Source of the DNA: an uncultured Sutterella sp.
Lineage (GTDB): Bacteria; Pseudomonadota; Gammaproteobacteria; Burkholderiales; Burkholderiaceae_F
Assembly (NCBI GenBank): GCA_900544335.1
Contig: UQUS01000018.1
Span: 1 to 35,831 of the forward strand
Direction: 5' to 3'
Length of the DNA: 35,831 nt
Under the pieces are notes generated by a model. That model saw nothing but the letters and a program-made list of their open reading frames with translations. It did not search any database and was not told the origin of the DNA. Shown here piece after piece: positions 1 to 6,974 of the stretch (positions are counted from its first letter, which is position 1; every line of letters starts with the position of its first letter). The translations under genes and the position numbers were made by a program.

Positions 1-1
1 C

Positions 2-195
2 GGGAGGCGCAAACCTCGTACGTGATTGATTTTACAGGAAATAATTTTTTGGCTTTAAAACCCCGCCGAAGTCAGGAGTAGAACTTTTGCGTCTAAATAC
101 CACTGCGCCTCCCTAAATGGGAGGCGCAAATCTTTGTATCCGATTGATTTTTAAGGAAATCAATTCTGACTTTAGCAAAATCGCCGAAGTCAGGA
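2..195. repeat. Two tandem copies of a hairpin-rich repeat, period about 117 bp
   Basis: Copy A (about 2-77) and copy B (about 119-195) align along their length with one single-base gap. Shared blocks are GGGAGGCGCAAA, TGATTGATTTT, AGGAAAT and CGCCGAAGTCAGGA. Copy B can form ATTGATTT/AAATCAAT and CTGACTT/AAGTCAG hairpins. In copy A the second stem survives as TTGGCTT/AAGTCAG through G-U wobble, and the first keeps pairing with one bulged G. Between the copies lies a perfect 9-bp hairpin (GCGCCTCCC 105-113, GGGAGGCGC 119-127). The right arm of another such hairpin sits at the window edge, so the array may extend leftwards. Function is unknown. Confidence 0.6.
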
Positions 196-220
196 AACGA
201 TACGCCTTCCCTGTTACGCA

Positions 221-244
221 ACACGCCCGATTTCTCGGGCGTGT
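221..244 (-). terminator. Hairpin downstream of the TRAP permease gene
   Basis: A perfect 10-bp stem (ACACGCCCGA 221-230 with TCGGGCGTGT 235-244) closes a 4-nt loop. It lies 21 bp beyond the permease stop codon on the minus strand. There is no clear U-run after it in either direction, so it is either an imperfect terminator or an mRNA 3'-end stabiliser. Confidence 0.5.
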
Positions 245-265
245 CGACAACAAAAGACCAATCGA

Positions 266-2392
266 TTAAAAGAGTGTTTCGTGATAACGCATGCGTTGCC
301 ACAGGTACACGAGAGCAAGCAGAGCCAAACCGACTGTATAACCCCACCAGCGCATCTCATAGGGTAAGAACGCACCTGTCACAAGGAACGGGAACATCAT
401 CACCGCCGAGGCGCAAAGCAAAATGACACGCTCAACAAGGTTCACCTCCCGAATAAACCATCCTTCGAGGGCGCTCGTCAGTGACATCATTCCCAGACTT
501 GTCATCGCAAAAAGGAAGAACCCGGCAATCCAACTGTCGATGCCGTTTAAGAGCAAATCCGCATTAAACAGGAACGCCACCGGAATGATGAGGGTTCGGA
601 TATCGTAGATAAACGCCTGCCAGCCGACACGAATCGGTTCGACACGGGCAATGGCTGCGCCGGCATATGCAGCCAAGCCCACAGGCGGTGTCGCATCAGC
701 CATCACGCCGAAATACAAGCAAAACAGGTGTGCCCCCATCAGCGTAATCGCAATGTCCACACCGTGAACGCTCATACCCGTCGCAAGGTCCACCAGCACT
801 GGAGCCGTGAGCGAGGCCATGATGATGTAGTTAGCCGTTGTCGGCAATCCCATGCCGAGCAAAAGACTGGCGAGCGCCGTAATAAGGATCAAGAGGAAAA
901 TGTTGCCCATCGAAAGCACTTCCACGAAACTGGTGATCTGTTGACCGAGCCCCATGGAGACGCACCCGACAATGATGCCTGCCGAGGCCGTGGCAAGAGC
1001 CACACCGGCCATGTTATTGGCACCGGCGGCAAGCGAATCAACCAGGGTCTTAAAGCCGGTCCAAAGTGCCGGCAACAGGGGCGTGCCGCGCACACGTGCC
1101 ACGGCGACCGGTTGCAAGAGCATGATGACGCCCAAAACGAGGATGGCGCGAAGGACACTGAGTTCAGCCGAGTGTTGCAAGAAAATCAATTCGTAAAGGA
1201 GCATGAGAAGGGGGAGCAAGAAGTGCATACCCTTTTTCATCTCGACCCAAAAACGCGGCAGTTCGTTTTTCGGCAACCCCTTAAGACCGAGTTTGCAGGC
1301 CTCGATATGCGTAATCCAAATGAGACCCATGTAGGCGGCAAACGCCGGAATGGCAGCGGCTTTGGCCACTTCCACGTACGGCACGTTGACGTATTCGGCA
1401 ATAATAAAGGCCGCCGCTCCCATCACGGGGGGCGCGAGCTGTCCGTTAACGGACGAGGCCACTTCAATGGCCGCCGCCTTGGTTCCCGTATATCCGATGC
1501 GCTTCATGAGCGGAATCGTGAAGGTTCCGGTCGTCACGACGTTGGCAATGGAAGAACCGGAAACCATGCCGGAAAGAGCCGATCCGGCAACGGCGGCTTT
1601 TGCCGCGCCGCCTCGGTACTGTCCGAGTCCGGAAACGGCAATACGCGTAAAGAACGATCCGCCGCCGGCCCTGTCAAGCATCGTTCCGAAAAGCACGAAG
1701 AGGAACACGACCGTTGCCGACACATGCAGCGGCACACCGTAAATACCCTGGGTGTCCATCGTAATCTGCGAGATAAAGCGCGAGAGGCTTACCCCCTTAA
1801 AGGCAAACAGATCCGGCAGATACGGTCCGAAGAACACGTAGGCAATAAATAAAAGACTGATAATCGGAAGCGCCGGTCCCGAAACGCGCCGAGTGGCTTC
1901 CAGGAGCGTCACGAGCAAAATCAGCCCGATGACAATATCGCGTGCATTGGGTTGCCCGGCTCTGTCGGCAATGCCGTCATAATCGAAAAAGACATACAGG
2001 GCGGCGGCGACGGCAACCAGACCCACAGCCCAGTCAAAAAGCGTCACGCGGTTCATCGCCAAAAGAATACGCAAGTCCCAACGGTTGCGATTGGCGCCTT
2101 TAATAGCCGGAATGTTCAAAAACACGAGCGCCATAGCAAAGGCCAAGTGGAAGGCCTTCACATACAAGGAATCGAGCAAAAGCCAACTGGCCGTGGACAT
2201 CTGAAAGAGCGACCACGCCAGGGCAACGATAAACGTAATGGCCGTCGAAATGCCCGACTTGTCCCCCTCTAGGCCGTGATCGCCTTCGGTGACTTCCTGT
2301 CGATATTCCCCGATGATGTCATCGTCTTTTTTCTTTTTGGGACCCTTTGCATAATCATCGTCGGGTAATACGATTTTTTCCGTGCCGCTCAT
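266..2392 (-). CDS. TRAP transporter fused permease (DctQ-DctM type, TAXI class)
   Basis: This is the membrane component of a tripartite ATP-independent periplasmic transporter, driving secondary uptake of a carboxylate-type solute delivered by the binding protein encoded just upstream. The 708-residue length is typical for fused small-plus-large TRAP permeases that pair with TAXI binding proteins. A charged cytoplasmic N-terminus of about 45 residues (including KKKKDDD) precedes many hydrophobic segments. DctM-like signatures include a Ser/Gly-rich SGMVSGSSIANV near residue 277, GMGLPTTANYI near 514 and ADATPPVGLAAY near 565. The ATG at 2392 follows an AGGA-type ribosome site. It forms an operon with the binding-protein gene, 107 bp upstream, with a long hairpin in the gap. 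The substrate cannot be read from sequence; TAXI systems have been linked to glutamate or 2-oxoglutarate-like compounds. Confidence 0.93.
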   Translation of the reverse strand: MSGTEKIVLPDDDYAKGPKKKKDDDIIGEYRQEVTEGDHGLEGDKSGISTAITFIVALAWSLFQMSTASWLLLDSLYVKAFHLAFAMALVFLNIPAIKGANRNRWDLRILLAMNRVTLFDWAVGLVAVAAALYVFFDYDGIADRAGQPNARDIVIGLILLVTLLEATRRVSGPALPIISLLFIAYVFFGPYLPDLFAFKGVSLSRFISQITMDTQGIYGVPLHVSATVVFLFVLFGTMLDRAGGGSFFTRIAVSGLGQYRGGAAKAAVAGSALSGMVSGSSIANVVTTGTFTIPLMKRIGYTGTKAAAIEVASSVNGQLAPPVMGAAAFIIAEYVNVPYVEVAKAAAIPAFAAYMGLIWITHIEACKLGLKGLPKNELPRFWVEMKKGMHFLLPLLMLLYELIFLQHSAELSVLRAILVLGVIMLLQPVAVARVRGTPLLPALWTGFKTLVDSLAAGANNMAGVALATASAGIIVGCVSMGLGQQITSFVEVLSMGNIFLLILITALASLLLGMGLPTTANYIIMASLTAPVLVDLATGMSVHGVDIAITLMGAHLFCLYFGVMADATPPVGLAAYAGAAIARVEPIRVGWQAFIYDIRTLIIPVAFLFNADLLLNGIDSWIAGFFLFAMTSLGMMSLTSALEGWFIREVNLVERVILLCASAVMMFPFLVTGAFLPYEMRWWGYTVGLALLALVYLWQRMRYHETLF

Positions 2393-2439
2393 TTCTCAAT
2401 CCTACTGACTTGGCGCTTCTTTGTGTTTTCTTGGTATGT

Positions 2440-2473
2440 ATGGGCCATTCCCGAGGTATCGAGAACGGCCCAT
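2440..2473 (-). promoter_or_regulatory. Intercistronic 15-bp hairpin between TRAP binding protein and permease
   Basis: On the minus strand ATGGGCCGTTCTCGA pairs with TCGGGAATGGCCCAT across a 4-nt loop, giving 15 pairs with two G-U wobbles. No U-run follows, so it is not a standard terminator. Its place between a binding-protein gene and its permease suggests an mRNA-stabilising or partial attenuation element that lets more binding protein be made than permease, as in other binding-protein operons. That role is inferred. Confidence 0.6.
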
Positions 2474-2499
2474 TGATTGACTTTAATTAAAAACAGAAC

Positions 2500-3465
2500 T
2501 TACTTCATCAAACCGACTTCTTTGTAGTAGCGCATAGCGCCGTTATGAATCGGAGCCGAAAGGCCTTCGAGCATGCTCTTTGTCGTAAGACTCCCTAAAG
2601 CCGGATGCAACTTTCTGAGCTTATCGAGGTTTTCCATCACTTCCTTGGTGACGGCATAGACCACATCGTCAGGGACATCCGAAGAGGTCACGAGCGTAGC
2701 CAGCATGCCGAGTGTTTCGACCTTGTCTTTGCTGTTGGCCGCATCGGGATACTGACTCATGTCAATCGTCGTCATCGAGTAGTACGGCGCATTCTTTAAA
2801 AGCTTATCTAAGCCGGTGATCGGGACAATGCGGCAAACACGCTTTCCGGCCGTCGCTTCCTTGATGTTGCCGTTCGGGTGTCCGACCGTATAAAAGAATC
2901 CGTCGATACGACCGTCTTGCAAAACACGCGGGGCATCGGCGGGCTTTAACTTCTCGTCACGGAAATCCTTGCCCGGAACGATACCGACGGTTTTGAAAAT
3001 ATCCAACGCGTTAATGCGGTTACCCGATCCGGCATCACCGAGATTAATAGTTTTGCCCTTGACGTCCTTAATGGAACGAATGCCGCTATCTTCAGCTGCG
3101 ACGAACGTCACGGCTTCCGGAGCCAATGCAAAAACGGCACGCAACTTCTTGATGGGTTTTCCTTCCCAAACGTCCTTTCCGAAGTAGGCCATGTACTGGG
3201 TATCGGCCTGAGCAATACCGAAGTCCAAATCACCCGTGGAAACGGCATTGATGTTGAACTTGCTGCCGCCCGTGCTTTCCACACTCGCACGCACGTGATA
3301 GGTCGAACGCTTGGCGTTGACAATCTTAGCTAAGGCGCCGCCCGTGGCGTAATAAACACCCGTGATGCCGCCCGTGCCGATTGTCACGAACGTATCCTTG
3401 GCCATCGCAGCACCGCCTAAGGCCAGGGCGCCGGCCATAACGAAAGGAAGAAGTTTCTTGAACAT
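2500..3465 (-). CDS. TAXI family TRAP transporter solute-binding protein
   Basis: This is the periplasmic solute receptor that captures substrate and hands it to the fused TRAP permease downstream. The 321-residue protein starts with a classic signal peptide: MFKK, a hydrophobic core, then cleavage near AMA-KD at residues 21-23. The mature part opens with the TAXI family hallmark GTGGITGVYYATGGAL (about 30-45). Later family features include FGIAQADTQY and DAGSGNRINALDIF, typical of this 300-330 residue family. The ATG at 3465 has a good GGAGAAA ribosome site. It is the first gene of a two-gene operon and lies about 60 bp downstream of the predicted sigma-54 start point, so uptake is probably switched by an enhancer-binding activator. 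Ligand identity is unknown. Confidence 0.95.
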   Translation of the reverse strand: MFKKLLPFVMAGALALGGAAMAKDTFVTIGTGGITGVYYATGGALAKIVNAKRSTYHVRASVESTGGSKFNINAVSTGDLDFGIAQADTQYMAYFGKDVWEGKPIKKLRAVFALAPEAVTFVAAEDSGIRSIKDVKGKTINLGDAGSGNRINALDIFKTVGIVPGKDFRDEKLKPADAPRVLQDGRIDGFFYTVGHPNGNIKEATAGKRVCRIVPITGLDKLLKNAPYYSMTTIDMSQYPDAANSKDKVETLGMLATLVTSSDVPDDVVYAVTKEVMENLDKLRKLHPALGSLTTKSMLEGLSAPIHNGAMRYYKEVGLMK

Positions 3466-3504
3466 GATTTTCTCCGACTAAAGTCTTTTTGGATTTTCGT
3501 ATGA

Positions 3505-3520
3505 GGCATTTTGAAATGCC
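3505..3520. promoter_or_regulatory. Palindrome in the leader of the TAXI-TRAP operon
   Basis: GGCATTTTGAAATGCC has 7-bp perfect arms around a 2-bp centre. It lies just downstream of the expected sigma-54 transcription start and 40 bp upstream of the binding-protein ATG. It could be an operator or a small mRNA hairpin; the sequence alone does not decide. Confidence 0.4.
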
Positions 3521-3534
3521 CTTACCTTTTTATA

Positions 3535-3551
3535 AAGCAACTTCCGTGCCA
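3535..3551 (-). promoter_or_regulatory. Sigma-54 (-24/-12) promoter for the TAXI-TRAP operon
   Basis: The minus strand reads C-TGGCACG-G-AAG-TTGC-T-T. This fits every defined position of the published consensus YTGGCACGRNNNTTGCW, including the exact spacing between the GG and GC elements. Transcription should start about 12 nt past the GC, near 3525, giving a leader of about 60 nt before the binding-protein ATG at 3465. RpoN promoters need an AAA+ activator bound upstream; the 270 bp towards the next gene has room for such sites. Confidence 0.8.
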
Positions 3552-3821
3552 GCTCAATAAATTCGTGCTTTTCGGGGCATTTTTACGATAAATCGCCGAG
3601 ACATCGACGCAACAGGCGTGTACGAGCCGACTCCTCACGCACCGATTGTGTGCACGCGCACCGTTTCAGTGCATATTTTTCTCGCTTCGTCATCAGCCTC
3701 AGAAAAACAAACCGCGCCGCGAGTAGTACCTTCAAGCCAGTCCGTGCTATCGTTCCCGCCTACTCTGTTTCCGAAACATCCGTTTCGGATTAATTGGCGT
3801 TTTTCCGAGGGTATTTTTGCC
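3552..3821. other. Rest of the 356-bp divergent intergenic region
   Basis: No coding sequence is evident between the two divergent transport genes (3466-3821). An open frame running from 3618 into the ABC ATPase gene has no family resemblance over its first 68 codons and is read as non-coding. A GTGC-N4-GCAC near-palindrome at about 3651-3662 could be an activator site for the sigma-54 promoter, but this is speculative. An inverted repeat at 3770-3789 is listed separately. Confidence 0.4.
3770..3789 (+). promoter_or_regulatory. Inverted repeat upstream of the ABC ATPase
   Basis: TCCGAAAC (3770-3777) and GTTTCGGA (3782-3789) form a perfect 8-bp stem with a 4-nt loop, 32 bp before the start codon. 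It could be a repressor operator or a leader hairpin controlling the ABC ATPase gene. Confidence 0.4.
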
Positions 3822-4556
3822 ATGGCGATGATTGAAGTCCGCAATGTAAGCAAGTGGTACGGCGATTTTCAGGTATTGAAGAACTGTTCTGTCTCCGTTG
3901 AAAAAGGCGAAGTCGTTGTTGTCTGCGGCCCTTCGGGATCGGGTAAATCCACGCTGATTAAGACTGTCAACGCCTTAGAGCCGTTTCAGGAAGGAGAAAT
4001 CCTTGTTAACGGCGTCAGTGTCGGCGACCCGAAGACCGATTTGGCCAAATTGCGTAGCCACGTCGGCATGGTTTTCCAGCACTTCGAGCTTTTCCCGCAT
4101 CTTTCGATTATCGACAACTTACGCTTAGCGCAAATGAAAGTCTTAAAGCGCGGGCGTGACGAAGCCACGGAACGCGGTTTAAAGCTTTTAGATCGTGTCG
4201 GCCTTTTAAGTCAGGCGGAAAAATTCCCCGGTCAGCTCTCGGGCGGTCAGCAGCAGCGCGTGGCCATTGCCCGTGCCCTGGCGATGGACCCGATTTGCAT
4301 GCTCTTTGACGAGCCGACATCGGCCCTGGATCCGGAAATGATTAACGAAGTCTTGGACGTGATGGTGCAACTGGCACGTGACGGCATGACCATGATGGTC
4401 GTCACGCACGAAATGGGCTTTGCCAAGAAAGTGGCCGACCGCGTGATTTTCGTCGACCACGGAGAAATTCTGGAAAACGTTCCGAAGGTCGAATTCTTCA
4501 ACGCTCCGCGCTCCGAGCGCGCGCAAAAGTTCCTGTCGCAGATTTTGTCGCACTGA
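3822..4556 (+). CDS. Amino acid ABC transporter ATP-binding protein (GltL/GlnQ type)
   Basis: This cytoplasmic ATPase powers a polar amino acid importer. The 244 residues carry the full ABC set: Walker A GPSGSGKST at 36-44, Q-loop Q86, signature LSGGQQQR at 139-146, Walker B ending DE at 163-164 and switch His196. The N-terminus (MIEVRNVSKWYGDFQVLK) closely matches the GltL/GlnQ/HisP group. The ATG at 3822 is chosen because GAGGG ends 10 nt before it; an ATG two codons later is possible. The open frame extends upstream to 3618 but that stretch is not family-like. No permease or binding-protein gene is adjacent: the neighbours are a divergent TRAP operon and the convergent lptG, 20 bp away. 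Its partners must be encoded elsewhere, or the ATPase may be shared by several importers. Confidence 0.93.
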   Translation: MAMIEVRNVSKWYGDFQVLKNCSVSVEKGEVVVVCGPSGSGKSTLIKTVNALEPFQEGEILVNGVSVGDPKTDLAKLRSHVGMVFQHFELFPHLSIIDNLRLAQMKVLKRGRDEATERGLKLLDRVGLLSQAEKFPGQLSGGQQQRVAIARALAMDPICMLFDEPTSALDPEMINEVLDVMVQLARDGMTMMVVTHEMGFAKKVADRVIFVDHGEILENVPKVEFFNAPRSERAQKFLSQILSH

Positions 4557-4576
4557 TTGACGGACTGTGTCGTCCC

Positions 4577-5722
4577 CTAACGGCGTTCTGCAAGCCAGAG
4601 CGCCGCACTTGTGGCGACAAGCATCAAGACAATCGGCACAAGAGGAATCATCATCGCCGGCAAGGCACTTGCCGTACCGGCAAACGTAAAGGCGTTGTCG
4701 ATTCCGAAAAAAACGATACCGATCACAAGACCGCAGAAAATCTTGACGGCCATGCCGCCGGCCCGCGCGTTTAAATACGCAAACGGCAGAGCGACCATGA
4801 GCATCACGAAAATGAGCATCGGGTAAACAATGTGGTTCCAAAACTCAATTTCGTAGCGTTTTGTTTCCTGACGCATCTGTTTTAAGTGACCGATATACTC
4901 GTGAAGTTCTCCGATTCCCATCGCCGAGGGCTTGACGGTTAAAACTTCCAAGATTTCCGGTTGCATGTCACTGGGAAGAACAAGGTCCGAGACCGCTTGG
5001 ATTGTGGCCTTTTCAATCATCGGGCCGTCGTCGCTTCCGACCGCAGGAAGCGTCTCGATACGAGCGTTTTTCAGATGCCATCCGCGCGAAGGAATATGCG
5101 TGGCGCTCGCGGCATGAATGATTCGCAAAAGAGAATTGTCGCGGGCAGAAAACTCAAACACACGCCAAGCACCCGTTTTCATCTCTTCCCCGACAGACAA
5201 ACTCCCGACATTGACAAAACGAACTAACTCGGGGCGTCCGTCTTTGGCTTTGACGATATCTTTGACCCACACACCGGACTTAAAGCCGTAAACGCGTTTT
5301 AAGTTCGTGTTGTACACATTGATACGCCGCAAATCCGTATAGGCTCTGTCGGTGGCCGGGGCAACCCATTCTCCGACCGCATACGTCAAAACAATCAGAA
5401 TCGATGCCGGTGCCAAAAGCATCAGAGCCAGGCGCCATGCCGACAGTCCCGAAATGCGCCAAACCACAAATTGAGATTCGGCGGCCCAGCGCGAGAGCGT
5501 ATAAATACCGCCCAAAAGTGCGGCAATCGGCATCACCTGATAAAACCGACGCGGCAAATTAAGGACGGCAAACTGCAGGGCCATATCGATGCCGTAGCGT
5601 GTTCCGATGCGCGAACTTTGTCCGGCCACATCGAAGAAAGCAAAAAGAGCCAAAAGCGAAACCATCACGAACGCGGTCGCGATGAGAATCTCCTTTGTGA
5701 GCTGTCGGGTCACGATTCTCAT
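4577..5722 (-). CDS. lptG: LPS export ABC transporter permease LptG
   Basis: LptG is one of the two inner-membrane permease subunits of the LptB2FG complex, which extracts lipopolysaccharide from the inner membrane and feeds it to the LptC/A/D bridge. The 381-residue YjgP/YjgQ-family protein has the expected plan: three N-terminal membrane segments, a periplasmic jellyroll of about 150 residues, then three C-terminal segments. Family traits include the RFYQVMPIAALLGG stretch near residue 60. The start chosen is the ATG at 5722 because it overlaps the lptF stop (ATGA) and follows GGGAGAAGAG. A longer in-frame version reaching 5806 would run deep into lptF. Translation is probably coupled to lptF. 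Confidence 0.93.
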   Translation of the reverse strand: MRIVTRQLTKEILIATAFVMVSLLALFAFFDVAGQSSRIGTRYGIDMALQFAVLNLPRRFYQVMPIAALLGGIYTLSRWAAESQFVVWRISGLSAWRLALMLLAPASILIVLTYAVGEWVAPATDRAYTDLRRINVYNTNLKRVYGFKSGVWVKDIVKAKDGRPELVRFVNVGSLSVGEEMKTGAWRVFEFSARDNSLLRIIHAASATHIPSRGWHLKNARIETLPAVGSDDGPMIEKATIQAVSDLVLPSDMQPEILEVLTVKPSAMGIGELHEYIGHLKQMRQETKRYEIEFWNHIVYPMLIFVMLMVALPFAYLNARAGGMAVKIFCGLVIGIVFFGIDNAFTFAGTASALPAMMIPLVPIVLMLVATSAALWLAERR

Positions 5723-6861
5723 GCGCTCTTCTCCCGACGCTTCACCCAACGACCGACGCGATACGGCAAATCCGCGAGGCTTTGCGGCACCCAACGTTGC
5801 ATCCAAACCCGCCGCACGAAAAGAAGTACGGTAATAAGAAAAAAAGACCCATTAATCAAAATAAGGCCTGCCACCCAACCGAGACGCTCCGTCTTCACAC
5901 GGGCCACGCCGATGGAAACTGCATTAAGATACAAAATAAAAATCAGGGCTGCCGCCAGGAGATTGAAGTTTCTGCCGGCCCGTACGTTCGTGAGCGAGAG
6001 CGGAATGGCCAAAAGCGGCAAAATAAGAGCAGCAAGGGGCCAGGTAAAACGCCAAAGCATCTGCCCTTTGGCACGCGCCGCATCCATTTCCATGAGTGTC
6101 TGAATCGGTACCTGATCGACATCGGACGAGCCGGTGATGGGACCGGTCTTGGTATCTAAGCGCAATTCGTAGGTCTTAAATTCAATGACGCGCCAGGACG
6201 CATCCGAGCCGCCACCCGTGTCGTAGCGTTTCCCGTTATATAAAACCGCGAAACGATCTCCGAGCGCGTTGCGCTTAATTTCGCCGGACTGAGCACGAAC
6301 AATCGTCTCTTTGTCCTCCTCGCGGATGCTCATAAAGACGTTTTTGACGCGGTTGCCATCCTCGGAAACTTCTTCGATAAAAAAGACACGCTGCCCGCCG
6401 TTCGTTTCGATAAAGCGCCCCGGAGCAATGCGACTGACATCGTCGCGCTGCTGAAACTCTCGGGCACTTTGCTCCATCTGAGCCTTGGCCCAGGGACTAA
6501 CTGAAAGCGACAGAACCGCCACGAGAACGGCAAAAGGGAAAACAAACTTTAAAACCGGTCCGACCCAGTCGAGCAAACTGCGTCCGCCCGCCGAGAACCA
6601 CACAATCATCTCATTATCTTGCCAGGCGCGGATTAACGTGATTAAAACGGCAATAAAAAGAGAGGCCGTCATGAGAGGGGCCAAGTTAGCCAGCCCCGTA
6701 TAAAGCGTAATCTCCAAAACGGACGAAGAGTCGTAACTGCCGCCTGCCGTCTCGTGCAAAACCCCGACCAGTCCGACTGTCAAAACAATCGAAAAGATCA
6801 CGGTAAAGACCCCGCCGGCACTATTGGCGAGTTCATCAAGGAAACTGCGGCGAAGAATCAT
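5719..6861 (-). CDS. lptF: LPS export ABC transporter permease LptF
   Basis: LptF partners LptG in the LptB2FG lipopolysaccharide extractor of the inner membrane. The 380-residue protein begins MILRRSFLDELANSAGGVF, typical of LptF. Membrane segments follow near residues 15-35, 55-75 and 100-120. A periplasmic beta-rich domain comes next, with a GRFIETNGGQRVFFIEE segment seen in this family, then three C-terminal membrane helices. It overlaps lptG by 4 bases. The ATG at 6861 has no strong ribosome site. A hairpin at 6924-6957 separates it from nhaC, so the lptFG pair probably has its own promoter in the roughly 110-bp gap, although none was clear by eye. lptB, lptC and lptA are not in this window. 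Confidence 0.93.
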   Translation of the reverse strand: MILRRSFLDELANSAGGVFTVIFSIVLTVGLVGVLHETAGGSYDSSSVLEITLYTGLANLAPLMTASLFIAVLITLIRAWQDNEMIVWFSAGGRSLLDWVGPVLKFVFPFAVLVAVLSLSVSPWAKAQMEQSAREFQQRDDVSRIAPGRFIETNGGQRVFFIEEVSEDGNRVKNVFMSIREEDKETIVRAQSGEIKRNALGDRFAVLYNGKRYDTGGGSDASWRVIEFKTYELRLDTKTGPITGSSDVDQVPIQTLMEMDAARAKGQMLWRFTWPLAALILPLLAIPLSLTNVRAGRNFNLLAAALIFILYLNAVSIGVARVKTERLGWVAGLILINGSFFLITVLLFVRRVWMQRWVPQSLADLPYRVGRWVKRREKSA

Positions 6862-6923
6862 GCTTCTGGCGACTTGTGGAGAGTTTTCACGATTCTAATA
6901 ATTTTCAGTCTTCGTTAAAAGAG

Positions 6924-6957
6924 AAATCGCGCCGATTTGACCCCATCAGCGCGATTT
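6924..6957 (-). terminator. Terminator after nhaC
   Basis: AAATCGCGC (6924-6932) pairs perfectly with GCGCGATTT (6949-6957) over a 16-nt loop. T-rich sequence follows on both strands. It lies 18 bp beyond the nhaC stop and upstream of lptF, so it most likely ends the rsmD-coaD-nhaC transcript. Confidence 0.65.
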
Positions 6958-6974
6958 TTTCGACCGAAAACTCT

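Noticed and set aside
1..245. CRISPR array
   Set aside because: Only two imperfect units with a long period and internal hairpins are present; there are no short identical repeats with unique spacers.
728..1852. Long plus-strand open frame (374 codons) inside the TRAP permease gene
   Set aside because: It is fully opposite a clear membrane transporter gene, and its His/Arg/Gly-rich translation is typical of an antisense shadow.
3618..3821. N-terminal 68-codon extension of the ABC ATPase
   Set aside because: The extension is unlike any ATPase N-terminus and lies upstream of a good ribosome site for the ATG at 3822.
4206..4841. 211-codon minus-strand frame spanning the end of the ABC gene and lptG
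   Set aside because: It runs across two well-supported genes in other frames and its sequence (many Arg, His, Cys) resembles no protein family.
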